Of a DNA stretch of 64,000 nt, positions 23,976 to 35,789 are shown in pieces. The DNA comes from Thamnidium elegans. Its lineage: Eukaryota; Mucoromycota; Mucoromycetes; Mucorales; Mucoraceae. The notes below the pieces were generated by a model that was not told the origin of the DNA, made no database searches, and was given only the letters and a program-made list of their open reading frames with translations. The position numbers were made by a program, and so were the translations under genes. Location of the stretch: positions 558,001-622,000 of the forward strand of contig JAIXMG010000011.1 of the NCBI GenBank assembly GCA_025201345.1, in the 5' to 3' direction. Position 1 is the first letter of the stretch. The number at the start of each line of letters is the position of its first letter.

Positions 23976-24571
23976 TTAAACAGAGTCATCAGCTATATAC
24001 TTTCTGAGCTTTGAGTTTTCTTCTTTTAATTTATTAATTGTAACAAAATTGCGATTGGCAATTTTATGCTTCTCTTCAGCATTCTTCTTTTCCATAGACA
24101 TCTTGATTGCGATCAAGTTTTTCATGTCTTTAGACAAACCGCTTACTTCAGTTTCCAGCTTCAAACGATCTTTTAACAAATCTTTGATATAATTATCAGC
24201 GATTTTCTTGTCTCCTCTTGCTAGTTCCACGTCGGTCTCCAGCATATACACCCTACGTGGGCTTTTGACAATTGTATCATTCATGCTTTGAAAATCCTTA
24301 ACAAAGGATCGAAGATACAATTCGGTTTTGAACAAATCTTTCTCAAGTTCTTCAATACGAAAACTGTAATGTTGTTGTTTTTTAGTATAGTGCGTGATAT
24401 ATATCGGTATATATTTAATAATTACCCTGAGGATTTTAAACAAACCATTGAAATGGTTTTTAAAACAAAAATAAAGAAACATGTTTGTAAAAGAAACAAA
24501 CATGTTCTAAATTTTTCTGATGCCATATAGTCAAGCATGGTTTCTGTTGGTATTGCGTTAATAAAAGACAT
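23976..24571 (-). CDS. 177-aa membrane-anchored coiled-coil protein, left-arm copy
   Basis: Reverse-complement twin of 28169-28764; see that entry for the protein. It appears intact, with the same 62-nt intron. Confidence 0.7.
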
Positions 24572-25446
24572 TTGAATATTGATAAATAAAAGAAAGAAAT
24601 TGGTAACTACACAAAAAAAGAAAAAAAAGGTAGTTATATACATTACGACTGTTGTTTGTAAGTGGCGTAAAATTCGTACTTTATAAGTTAATATTTCGTC
24701 ATTTTGTTAACTAATGGGGTTACTTCGCTGTTCCCATAGTGTTTATATATATGTCATAAGTCGTTTTAACTGTGGAAATGGAAAGTAAGGAGTAGAGTTT
24801 GATTTTATCTTGTTTCACGAACTTCCCGAATTAATGCATATATGAAGAGAGTTCGTTAAAATAAAGATAACGGAAGTCAAAAAAAAAACAGCCGTAGTAA
24901 ACACTGATATTTTTATACTAATCAAGTTTGGTATCCAAGTATTCCCACTGTAATAAAAATATAAAGAAAAAACCAGTTTTTATTTATTTATTCTTAATCA
25001 TTGATTGTTCCCTTTGAAATTATTTATAATGATCTAGATCCTCCTACAATTTTTTTATAGAAGAATTTGCTTACAGTCAAACAGTTACCTATCTTAGCAT
25101 CCAGTAGGATTATTTCGCTACTCCCTTCCCCTCTTTAGAAACTATTGGCTCTCGATAAAACTCATGTCAAAAAAAAAAAAAAAAAAAAAGAAAGAAAAGT
25201 ATGCACTTCAAACTAGAGGGGGGTTGTTTTTTAGAGTAAATATCACGTCTACCATAAACTATATGACAAATCATCTTGAAACGTGGAAATATGTAGTAAA
25301 GTTCGAGTTTTTGTTGTGTCGCAAATGTGTATATATATGTAAACAAATTTTTTTTTCATGATGAGGTCATTCCTATTTTTTTTTTTTTTTTGATATAAGA
25401 CTTTTTTTTCTATTCGTTTTCTTTACTCTTCATATTTTAAACAACA

Positions 25447-25537
25447 ATGCTACCTATAGCCTTTATCGCTATCTTCTTAGGTTCGTCCTTCATCTCGCTG
25501 TTCAGTGACAGGACGACCTCACTTTTCCCAGCCTGTC
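25447..25537 (+). pseudogene. Orphan exon 1 (signal peptide) of the Pro-rich gene
   Basis: This is the mirror copy of exon 1 of the gene at 26679-27294. It encodes MLPIAFIAIFLGSSFISLFS and a GTAAGT donor. On this side the donor runs into the unique spacer, where no partner exon is present, so it is an orphan created by the palindrome boundary. Confidence 0.7.
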
Positions 25538-25562
25538 GTAAGTAACTTTTTTTTTTTTTTTT

Positions 25563-27178
25563 AAATCGATTAGGATTAAAAATTTTGCAGCTGTAGCATA
25601 TGAATAAATTTTTCACCTTTACTTTCAGACTTTTGTAATGTTATTCCGTTATGATTGTTTACGCCGATGACATAGTCATTCACTTCCACTCATTGTATTA
25701 TTTTAACTAGTCAGCGCTTTCAAGGTATGTATATATTTGCATAACGCAGGAAGTTTGTTTTTACCGACTTTCTGGTTCCATGTATACATTGTTATATTAG
25801 TATTCATAACAAACATAACAAAAAATAACCCTTTATAAATGTCGTATTTGAGGATGATATTTATATTATATCATTGCGAGAGAGTAATAAAGGAATCAAA
25901 GTAATATATAGATAAAATCATGTTTGTATACTACTTATAAGCTTGCTTTAATTTTATTGGTGGATTACTATCTTGGGAATCGTGTGAGAGAAAAAAAGGA
26001 CACTTTAGTTTGATCGTACCGATCACTTGGGTTCTTATATTGCGTTGATAGAAGATAACATGTAACATGTAACATATCGATATATTGATTTAACTATTAG
26101 CTGTGTATATAACCACGCCTACTTCTCTCTCTCTCTCCCTCTCTTTTCTTTATCAGTAGACGAAACGGCTTGTTTTTTAACTTATTATCTTTATCATAGA
26201 TCTAAGGTTTGATGAAGAATGACGCCAGCTATCATGTGAATCGTGCATGAACAACTACACCCTTTTCTCTTATCGATGTAGTGAATTAGCTTGTTGTTCC
26301 AATTTTTCGTCATTGATTTAACACGCCAACCTTTTTTTGATTTACTTAAAAACGGAAGGTAGACGGAGGGGTATTTTAATAAAGAATAGTGGCAACTATC
26401 ATGTGAATCATGCGAAATTTGAAATACAGATTATTTTTTCTATTCGATTTATATTTTTATTACTTATCAACATGATCCCTATCATCATAGCAACCATTGT
26501 AAACAACTACATATAGTATTGTGCGTTATACCTAACTGAACTTCACTTAAAATAATTATAATATACATCTATAACTAGAAACAAACGCGAGTATGATTAA
26601 GATAGGTATACTTGTAAACTTTAAATAATAATAAATAAAAAAGAGTCTTAAGATTTTTTTTAAAATTTTTATTTTATTTTAATAACGAGCCATTCGATTG
26701 CCTATTATATAGACAATCGTCAGGCCCGTTATAAACAACATCATTTCGTTGTCAGGGTAAAAAAACCCTGACTGATGTTCTTTTGACAACTCTTTTGCTG
26801 TTGAAGCAAAAGAGTTAGTTGGCTTCCAACCAGTGTTACAGGCTGGCGAAAGCAGTGAGGGAGAAGAAGGGGAACGAAGCGGGCAAGAAGACAAAGGACA
26901 GACTGGGAGAGGGCGAGAAGAGACAGGACAGGCAGAAGGAGGAGGAGGAGAAGTAACCACCAACTCTTTTGGCTCTTCGGCCAAAGAACAAACACCAGGA
27001 GGGAGTGCTTTTTTTAACAAATCCCTCGGAGAGAGGGGTTTACAAACCTCCACAAGGAAGGTTTTTTGCCAAGCTTGGCCGGAGGGGACAGTTGGCACAA
27101 AAGTGCAGTAACTTTTTGTGTCCCAGAAGGACGAACCAGCTAGAAAATAATAAGTATGTAAAGGTTACTAAATGAAAA
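25563..27178. other. Unique spacer of the giant inverted repeat
   Basis: About 1.6 kb separates the arms. 25563-26678 is AT-rich and without a gene; it contains a CT-rich run near 26130 and a short TAACATG tandem near 26060. The right part holds exon 2 of the Pro-rich gene. Confidence 0.8.
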
Positions 27179-27294
27179 AAAAAAAAAAAAAAAAGTTACT
27201 TACGACAGGCTGGGAAAAGTGAGGTCGTCCTGTCACTGAACAGCGAGATGAAGGACGAACCTAAGAAGATAGCGATAAAGGCTATAGGTAGCAT
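26679..27294 (-). CDS. 183-aa signal-peptide, Pro/Ser-rich protein with C-terminal membrane segment
   Basis: Exon 1 (27204-27294) and exon 2 (26679-27139), joined across a 64-nt intron with GTAAGT and CTAG ends, keep frame. The N-terminus MLPIAFIAIFLGSSFISLFS looks like a signal peptide. Then come a Cys-containing part (PGSSFWDTKSYCTFVPTVP), a Pro/Ser/Cys-rich stretch and a C-terminal hydrophobic segment (MMLFITGLTIVYIIGNRMARY). This could be a GPI-like or single-pass surface protein. Exon 1 lies inside the right arm and exon 2 in the spacer, so the gene straddles the palindrome junction. The family is unknown. Confidence 0.6.
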
Positions 27295-28168
27295 TGTTGT
27301 TTAAAATATGAAGAGTAAAGAAAACGAATAGAAAAAAAAGTCTTATATCAAAAAAAAAAAAAAAATAGGAATGACCTCATCATGAAAAAAAAATTTGTTT
27401 ACATATATATACACATTTGCGACACAACAAAAACTCGAACTTTACTACATATTTCCACGTTTCAAGATGATTTGTCATATAGTTTATGGTAGACGTGATA
27501 TTTACTCTAAAAAACAACCCCCCTCTAGTTTGAAGTGCATACTTTTCTTTCTTTTTTTTTTTTTTTTTTTTGACATGAGTTTTATCGAGAGCCAATAGTT
27601 TCTAAAGAGGGGAAGGGAGTAGCGAAATAATCCTACTGGATGCTAAGATAGGTAACTGTTTGACTGTAAGCAAATTCTTCTATAAAAAAATTGTAGGAGG
27701 ATCTAGATCATTATAAATAATTTCAAAGGGAACAATCAATGATTAAGAATAAATAAATAAAAACTGGTTTTTTCTTTATATTTTTATTACAGTGGGAATA
27801 CTTGGATACCAAACTTGATTAGTATAAAAATATCAGTGTTTACTACGGCTGTTTTTTTTTTGACTTCCGTTATCTTTATTTTAACGAACTCTCTTCATAT
27901 ATGCATTAATTCGGGAAGTTCGTGAAACAAGATAAAATCAAACTCTACTCCTTACTTTCCATTTCCACAGTTAAAACGACTTATGACATATATATAAACA
28001 CTATGGGAACAGCGAAGTAACCCCATTAGTTAACAAAATGACGAAATATTAACTTATAAAGTACGAATTTTACGCCACTTACAAACAACAGTCGTAATGT
28101 ATATAACTACCTTTTTTTTCTTTTTTTGTGTAGTTACCAATTTCTTTCTTTTATTTATCAATATTCAA

Positions 28169-28764
28169 ATGTCTTTTATTAACGCAATACCAACAGAAAC
28201 CATGCTTGACTATATGGCATCAGAAAAATTTAGAACATGTTTGTTTCTTTTACAAACATGTTTCTTTATTTTTGTTTTAAAAACCATTTCAATGGTTTGT
28301 TTAAAATCCTCAGGGTAATTATTAAATATATACCGATATATATCACGCACTATACTAAAAAACAACAACATTACAGTTTTCGTATTGAAGAACTTGAGAA
28401 AGATTTGTTCAAAACCGAATTGTATCTTCGATCCTTTGTTAAGGATTTTCAAAGCATGAATGATACAATTGTCAAAAGCCCACGTAGGGTGTATATGCTG
28501 GAGACCGACGTGGAACTAGCAAGAGGAGACAAGAAAATCGCTGATAATTATATCAAAGATTTGTTAAAAGATCGTTTGAAGCTGGAAACTGAAGTAAGCG
28601 GTTTGTCTAAAGACATGAAAAACTTGATCGCAATCAAGATGTCTATGGAAAAGAAGAATGCTGAAGAGAAGCATAAAATTGCCAATCGCAATTTTGTTAC
28701 AATTAATAAATTAAAAGAAGAAAACTCAAAGCTCAGAAAGTATATAGCTGATGACTCTGTTTAA
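28169..28764 (+). CDS. 177-aa membrane-anchored coiled-coil protein, right-arm copy
   Basis: Exon 1 (28169-28314) and exon 2 (28377-28764) join across a 62-nt intron in frame. Residues ~22-45 are hydrophobic (TCLFLLQTCFFIFVLKTISM). From residue 50 the protein is charged and heptad-like (IEELEKDLFKTELYLRSFV ... KLEEENSK-type repeats at the end), so a coiled coil is likely. No family is recognised. The left-arm copy is at 23976-24571. Confidence 0.7.
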
Positions 28765-29438
28765 TTTCTTCTTTTGTAAAATAAATTCATTTTTGTATTA
28801 AATAAAATATATACCCTCTGGGTCTTGTTCATTTTTTTTTTTTTTTTTTTTTTTTTAGTAAAGCTTTTAGTAAACTTGACTACAGTATCTTAGTTCAATC
28901 ATGATATATTCTGTCACTATTGCTGTAGATAATGTACTAGTAATAAACATTTTTAAAAATAAATAAACACGACTTTTTTTTTTTTTTTATACATCTCTTC
29001 TCGGGAAAGCATGTGCTTATCATAACGGAAGCGTATATATATATTTATTTTATATTAAAACTAAGTCGTTTCAACTGTGGATATATACGGAAATGGAAAG
29101 TGGGGGTAAAATTGAAGTATTTTTTGTGTCACAAACCCCCTAAATTAATGCATAAATGAGCAACGTTGGTTAGTAAACACTGATATTTTTTATACTAAAG
29201 TCACCCATATCTATTTACCTCCAAACAATCAAATCTGATTGGTTTCCAAATATTCCCACAGTTACAGGAAAGTACTATCTTACCACCCGGTAGGTTCATT
29301 TCCCCTCTTTAAAAACTATTAGCTATAGATAAAACTCACATCAAAAAAGAAAAGGGAAGTATGCACTTCAACTATAGGGGTTTTTTTTTGAAGTAAACAC
29401 TTGTACAAGTCATTTTAAAAGGTGGACATATGTGGTCA

Positions 29439-29492
<54 letters not shown>

Positions 29493-29524
29493 CGCAAATG
29501 TGTAAACAAAATTTATTTTTACCT

Positions 29525-29880
29525 GGTTCGTCCTTTTGGGACACGAAAAGCTACTGTGCTTTTGTACCAACTACCGCCTCGTATCAAGCTTGGTAAAAAT
29601 CCTTTCTTGTAAAGGCTTGTAAACCTCTCTCTCCGAGAGATTTGTTAAAAGAGGCACTCCCTCCTGGTGTTTCTCTTTTGACCGAAGAACCAAAAGAGTT
29701 GGTGGTTACATCTCTTCCTGTCTGCCCTTTGTCTTCTTGTCCGCCTATTTCCCTTTCTTTGCCACCGTTCATCTTTCCCTCCCTGCTTCCGCCAGTCTGT
29801 AACACTGGTTGGGCACTCAGTAACAAATTAAAACGTTTACAACGACAAATAAGTTTGGGCTCTAATGCTTTTTTTTTCTA
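29525..29880 (+). pseudogene. Degenerate exon 2 of the Pro-rich gene, right-arm copy
   Basis: Mirror image of 22860-23215. It shares GSSFWDTKSYCAFVPTTAS with the intact exon but then stops. The upstream acceptor AG is lost, and a T47 run precedes it. Confidence 0.65.
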
Positions 29881-30170
29881 TTTTTTTTTTTTTTAAAAAA
29901 AAAAAGGATCCTTTTTCTTTAAGATTGTATACTCCACTGACTTCATTACAGCGCAATTGTCGTAAGCAGTGTGTCAAGTCATGTTTCATGTTCCATCTTA
30001 CATTTTGTAATTTTCAAAGTAAATGAAAGTAAAGAATACGCCCTAATAGAATTATAAAACCTCGAATTGGCTCTAAGGTGTGTTACACAAGTCCATAACA
30101 AGCTTTTTATTATAAGAACGCCCACTTTTTTTCTTCTCTCTTTTTCCTCTTTTTTCCTCAAGAATTCAAG

Positions 30171-31737
30171 ATGTTTACAGTAAGTACTATATTATATTAT
30201 AAAAGTTACCACAAGACACTTTTCAGAAATTATTTGCCCACTTTATAGACCTAAAAAAAAAAAAAAAAAAACTGCAATTTTTTATTTTTACAACTGCGCA
30301 AATAATTTCTGAAAATAGTGTAAATTTATGCTGTTTTGCTAATTTATATATATATATATATATACATCTTATTTAGGCTATTACTGACTCACTTACTAAC
30401 TCATTCTTTACTTTCCTCTTTGTGATATTTTACTTCGAACTTGTAACAGACGTGCCTTGTTTGACCTTTACCCTTTCTCTCTGCCGCTTTACGTTGTTGT
30501 TGTAAGTATTAAAATATTCAATTAAAAGTTAAATATTATTATATTAATATCCAGTAATGCATTATTTTTTTTAAAAAAAAAATAGGATTATTTCTTTTTT
30601 TCCAGCTTCGGCTGATGATGAACTTACATTTGTTTTACCTGAACCCTCCAGTAGCTATGTGCCTGGTCGTGATGATGATCTGGACTTCTTCTTTGAGGAC
30701 CCGGAGTTTCACCTTGTCCCAGAGTGCTCACTTTTCAATGGTTGTGATTGCGCATACCTTAAGTATAGCTTCACTCCTGCAGAAGTAGTGCCACCTGTTG
30801 AAGGAGAAGAAGTAGGTGTTCTTGATGCTGCTATTACGGTAAAAAAAAAATGGTCTTAACTCTAGTAGCAAAAGTCTTTGTTTGAGTCCTACCATCTTAA
30901 TTGAAGATTCTTTGGAGCCCAATCAAGCTGAGAAGCCTTATGTTCGCGATACGACATTCCTTGATAATCTGGTTGCTGATGACGATTCTTGCTCTTGTTC
31001 CGGTAATGACTTGGTCTCTGAAGTCGTTGCCGATGATGATTCTTGCTCCTGTTCCGGTGATGCCTTGGTCTCTGAAGTCGTTGTCGATGATGATGTCTCT
31101 TTGTCTGTCGATCTTTGTTCTCCTTGTGAGACGGAGCGTTTTGATAGTCTTTATGATAAGGACACTGAGATGTTATCTTTTCCCGGTTCTGTTTCCAAGA
31201 TTGATGGTGAGACTTACTCTTTTTTCGGTGGATGCTGGACCCCTCCTGCTACTGAATTAAGATTAACAGGTACTGAAAATCGTTGGCAGCCAACCAGTGA
31301 CATGTCTTTGTGTGAGCCTTGTAGTTCTTCTTCTCGAGATTCCGCTGAAGACATGGATATGGATAGGTCTGTCTTTGATTCCTCGACTGCTGTTAGATAC
31401 TCCTCTTCGGGTATCGACGAGTCCTACGCCTTCTTTGGAACTGATTCCATTGTTAAGGCTGGTACCCAATCAAGCGTTGGTATTGGTGGCTTTTCCTTGT
31501 ATACTCGTGCTAGCTTCATTAAAGCGGTTGCTGCAATGGATACCACTGATAGAGACGAGCCTGATATCATGGATACTACTAGTATTGAATCGGAGGTAAA
31601 AGAAGGCACAGATAGTGGTGCTTCTTTTTTTTGATAGTAGAGAGAAGCTTACACCATTCCATATGGTTGCTTCTGCTCCTGCTGTCAAGTACACCCGTGC
31701 TTCGATTTTCGAAGATGATGAGGATGATGAGGAGTAA
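30171..31737 (+). CDS. Acidic Ser-rich protein with hydrophobic N-terminus, right-arm copy
   Basis: A 9-nt exon (ATGTTTACA, 30171-30179) joins 30377-30501 and then 30586 onward in frame. It encodes a hydrophobic leader (FFTFLFVIFYFEL ... LLLIISFFPASADDE) and an acidic region (PGRDDDLDFFFEDPEF). At 30841-30850 an A10 run shifts the frame; one base fewer would make it continuous with the long frame to ~31595. That frame carries repeats (VADDDSCSCSGNDLVSEV, VADDDSCSCSGDALVSEV, VVDDDVSLS). A last intron (31597 to about 31648) leads to KYTRASIFEDDEDDEE and the stop. The frameshift may be a base-calling error or a real lesion. No homologous family is recognised. Confidence 0.55.
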
Positions 31738-31972
31738 GCCTCTGGTGCTTTCCTTTTGGTGGTAGTTTATTTTCTTTCTGTGTCGCGGCCTTGGGTTTTC
31801 CTGGCTACTGCCTAACAATTTAGGCTATCGTAGTGATATGGTTACTCTCCGTGCTAACTGGCCACCCACTAATAATTCGAGGAACTTAGGTGATATGGTC
31901 ACTCTCCTTGTGTCGTAAACAATACACCCAGAGGAGTCATTACCTTTCACGGTTAAAAATAAATGAGAATAT

Positions 31973-33560
31973 AAAATACAACGCTATTTTACTTATCAGT
32001 CGCTTTCCTTTGATACCATTGTAAAATAAAACTGAATTTGTCATCTGTAAATATGAATAACAGGAGGTAATATTAAAAGCTCTTACATTCAATATAAAAT
32101 ACGTTAGTATGATAAATAAGGCGTACGACATCGGTGATAACATATCTTGCAAAGTGCGTTCTAGCTTTTAAAACAAGATGACTACCATCACATTTTATTT
32201 TACGCATCCTAGAAAAAAAAAAGAGCTAATACTGAAAGCATATTTCTTTAGCATATATCGTATTATCTACAAGGATATAGCTTTCGAATAAATATAGTTT
32301 TTAGAAAACTGAATCAGCTTTCATCAAGATAAAAAAGTCGCCATTATATTGATTTGACAGTTTACATATCTTCGGTTACAGCTTCCACTAGAAAAAAAAG
32401 GGGGGAGAGGAGGGAAGTTTATTTAGATGCGATAAGATTATAATAAAATATGAACGTTAAAGCAAACAGAACACCTAGAATATTATACTGGATTTGGTAT
32501 GCTTCATTAGGTCGGCGCTGATATTCTCTCCGGTCCAACAGCCTTGATATCTGTTCCATTCTTTATGTACAGTATGTCTTTTACATTAGATCCTAATACT
32601 ACTGACATTGTGTAATTATATCACTGGAAACATAGTGTAAAGTATCCTTTTGAAAACCTCGATACAAGAACAGCCGTTGTTTAACTACGGGTTATAAAGG
32701 TGGATCATGAAGTTCGGGTATAAGAAAAGAAGATGTATCAATTTCTTATTCGTAATTAAGGTCATCTGCTTCTTTAATTAACTATTCGTGAAAGGATATG
32801 TTGTAATTTTTTGCTGTTGTTAAAATAAAGCAAGCTGATATCTTTACATTTCCAGATAAATTTTTATTTCTTAATGAACCCGATATAATACTGACAATGC
32901 CACTAAGAACTGCGTCGCTAGATTTATCGACGGCGTTAAAACACAGCGTTATCGGTTGAGTTTATTTAAATCCCAATAATTTTTGACCATTAATAAAAAA
33001 AAGCATTACAGTATATGTCGGGAAAAAATGTGCAATCTATTATTTATATGTGAATTTTGTTGTTATTCTACATTGTATACAAAAGAGGAGGGTATATGTA
33101 TTTTATAGTTCGGTCTTATTTTTTATATAAGCAAAAAGTAAATAGAGCACGGCCAACAACATGGAAGATAAAAGCAATACTCTTGAGAAATAAGCTATCA
33201 ATGTATTGAGTAAAAAAAAAAGGCGTCAGAATACAGTGTAAGTTTAAATTTAAGCATATAGTTACATTATTAGAACCAAATTAGTCTGGCCGATAGCAAA
33301 AGGTCTTACAGTAAAGCCCTATATATTATAAGTAGTAACAGAAATACTAAATAGATAAAGTAAGAATAATTTAGTGTTATAGCTATTTAATTATAGTAAG
33401 TGACTATTCATCTTATCTCATTTCAAAAAATTATGACATGACTGACATGACACAAGATGTACAAAGTCCAAGAACAAAAGAACTTTTATTTTATTTTATC
33501 GAAAAGAAGAAAATAGAAGTATTTATAGTTTTTTTTAAAAAAAACCGAAAAAAAAACCAA
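31973..33560. other. Long AT-rich region without a supported gene
   Basis: Scattered short frames only. A few peptide-like scraps (SMSFTLDPNTTDIV near 32570) suggest decayed coding sequence, but no family can be named. Confidence 0.4.
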
Positions 33561-34578
33561 TCAATAACGTCTTCGCTGGGTGGGACTGCCATCATCTCTG
33601 TCCTCAGCAAGTCTTCTTTTTTCGGCAATACTTATCTGTTGGGAATCAATTTCTTCTTGTAAGTTTGAAATTGAAAAAGACTCCTCGACGTCAACCTAAT
33701 AATACAATTAAAAAAAAGGTGGATAATACTGATATTTATAAAATAAACAATTAACAAATAACTTAGGACTGGTCTCTTGTTCTTCTTTCTTTTTCCATCA
33801 TTACGGATAGCAACGGACGGCAAATGAAACGTTAACCAAGAGTCAAGGACAAGACTCAAGGGCAAACAAGCTTCAATTGTCAATGTCTCCAAGACAATGT
33901 GTTCGACCACAAAGCTTGTAGTGACCTGCTCATCCGCGCTTAATCCGCTCCAGAGAAAGTCAAGACCCTTACCTGCATACTTGGTACAACAGAACAAAAT
34001 TATCAAAGCATTGGTGTTATTGTACGTATCATTTGCATCTTGTTCCCGTGCAGCCGTTTCTTCGTCGACCGTCGACATGCCATATTGGACATTAGTCTCT
34101 TCCAACCAAAGGATGCACATGGCGATGATCAAGAGCCTTTCAGATTTTGCTCCAGTTATTCTCTTCATGGCATCCTTCCCGTAGCGACGGTTACCACGGT
34201 TACTTCTGGCATTACTGTTGATCTCTTCAAGTTTATCTTGGTCATCCAAGATATCAAAAGAGACAGGCTCAACAAATCTTCTATTGTTGCTAGATGAGTT
34301 TGAACCTTAATATATAATAATTAGAATCGAGTAGAACATCAGTACTATATATCTTCTATATTGGTCGAAGAATTACCTGAACCCAAAGAGACCGAGCGAG
34401 CAGAGAAGCTTCTACCACCTTGCAGAATGGCCAATATATTCGACAACATACTCTTCATTTCACTTACTTCTCCGATAAGTGATTCGATTTTTGCAGAATT
34501 CGAAGTAATGTTCTTGTTGAATAGTACGTCTTGTAAGAAGTTAGAAGAGTCCCAAGAAAGTTCGTTGTTGTTGGACAT
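33561..34578 (-). CDS. Unrecognised 290-aa protein with N-terminal coiled coil
   Basis: Exons 34377-34578, 33770-34305 and 33561-33695 (introns 71 and 74 nt) join in frame. The second donor is GTCCTA, which is weak, so that junction is the least certain. Residues ~25-55 are heptad-like (SAKIESLIGEVSEMKSMLSN). The middle part reads ITGAKSERLLIIAMCILWLE and VVEHIVLETLTIEACLPLSL. The C-terminus is charged (EIDSQQISIAEKRRLAEDR). No family recognised. The start is the ATG at 34578, about 150 bp from the TA-rich repeat zone. Confidence 0.6.
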
Positions 34579-34856
34579 TATTGCGGTATATTCAATTTTT
34601 TAAGAGTAAGAAATGAATTTTTTTTTTTATGAAACCCTCGGTTTAAATATAATTGTTAAAATAATTTTTTACGAGACATCGCCAAGAGGAAAAAACAATT
34701 TTAAAAAAAAGTAGAATATTAAATAGAGCGATAAAATAGAGTGTTATCGCTTCCCTAACCTCTGAATCCATTTTTTTTAAAAAACAAATGAAAAGAATCG
34801 GAATTTTGTTAGTTTTCTTTTTTTTTCTGTTTGGGGAAAATGAAGGAAATTGGAAT

Positions 34857-34976
34857 TCTATCGCTAATTTTTTTTTCCTGCCAAATTTTAGCGATACCGC
34901 TGATGTAAGCGCTACTACGCTTCCGCAACTGCCACCGCTTAAATATTATCACTCTGGCTCTTTTCTTTCAAAGGAA
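34857..34976 (-). repeat. Dispersed ~115-bp repeat, copy 2
   Basis: Reverse-complement partner of 14767-14880 (TATCGCTAA ... TTTTAGCGATACCGCTG ... CACCGCTTAAATATTATC ... GGCTC). Upstream at 34729-34750 a further GCGATAA ... TTATCGC pair occurs, so a larger element of about 250 bp (34728-34976) is possible. Confidence 0.7.
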
Positions 34977-35361
34977 AGAGTGCGGGTATAGCAGTGGTAG
35001 TTGAAAAGAATTGCGGAGGGGTATAGAAAGGCATATCTGGAGACGGTGGAGATTGCTCTGGTGTATAATAAGAAGCGTGTTGGGTTGAAGTAGGTTGTAA
35101 AGAGTATGTAATATTTGAACCATTTAAAGATACTATTCGTAATTTGAAGTGGCATTCAAAGGTTTTACTTTCCGCTTCTTCAATGCAACATGATTTTCTG
35201 TTTCTAACACAAGATATAACGTAATCACAATTTATTGGCGAATTTGATGCGGACGATTCATCAGTACCGTGACGTTCGCTTAAAGCATACTCTCTCCAAA
35301 AGCGACTGAATTTCCTACCAGCTTTTTGTTTAGCTTTATGAATAAAGCAGTTACTTCCCAA
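34939..35361 (-). pseudogene. Unrecognised ORF, C-terminus formed by the dispersed repeat
   Basis: A 140-codon frame (KAKQKAGRKFSRFWREYALS, YVISCVRNRKSCC, FECHFKLRIVSLNGSNITYS, then Pro/Ser-rich) ends with codons that lie inside the dispersed repeat. Upstream a +1 shift leads to MSFNRANNTRPHQQDTTF. Before that, beyond a T32 run, is a signal-like MRFLGFILSIFAFFVAAL near 35580. It could be one broken secreted-protein gene. The family is unknown. Confidence 0.35.
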
Positions 35362-35472
35362 ATAAATGTAGTATCTTGTTGGTGAGGACGGGTGTTATTA
35401 GCTCGGTTAAAACTCATATCTAAACTCGTTATAACGGAAAATAAAAAAGGTGAGATAAAAAAGAGGCAAAAG

Positions 35473-35514
<42 letters not shown>

Positions 35515-35789
35515 GACAAGCGTAAGAAAGTGCAGCAACAAAAAAGGCAAATATAGAAAGGATAAATCCCAAGAACCTCATCTCCAATCTTTCGGTAGAG
35601 ACCACACCATGATACGAGGTGAGGTTATCCCTGCGATTGTTTGCAGTGTCCACAGAACTTATTTTTTATATTACAAACGTCTTTTTTTCAATGCTGGTAA
35701 CAAGCTTACTTTTATGCATCTCATACTCGTCAATTACTTCAGGTCGATTTATTACAGTTACATGACCATTACTTTTTTCAATTTCTTTT

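Larger units (their letters stand above)
20771..25562. repeat. Left arm of the giant inverted repeat
   Basis: This arm is the reverse complement of 27179-31972. Paired positions add to 52743 at the outer edge, about 52740 in the middle and 52741 at the inner edge. The arms therefore differ in length by only a few bases, at least partly in homopolymers (for example A46 beside T47 at 23251-23296). Arm length is ~4.79 kb. The outer edge touches a T/A dyad at 20755-20770 and the inner edge ends in a poly-T run. Confidence 0.96.
27179..31972. repeat. Right arm of the giant inverted repeat
   Basis: Reverse complement of 20771-25562, with the same gene content in mirror order. Within the arm, 27550-28010 and 29030-29340 also resemble each other in opposite orientation (GAGTTTTATC-A-AGC, AGAGGGGAA, ATATCAGTGTTTACTA, ATGCATTAATT). 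An older, more diverged inverted duplication is thus nested inside each arm. Confidence 0.96.
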
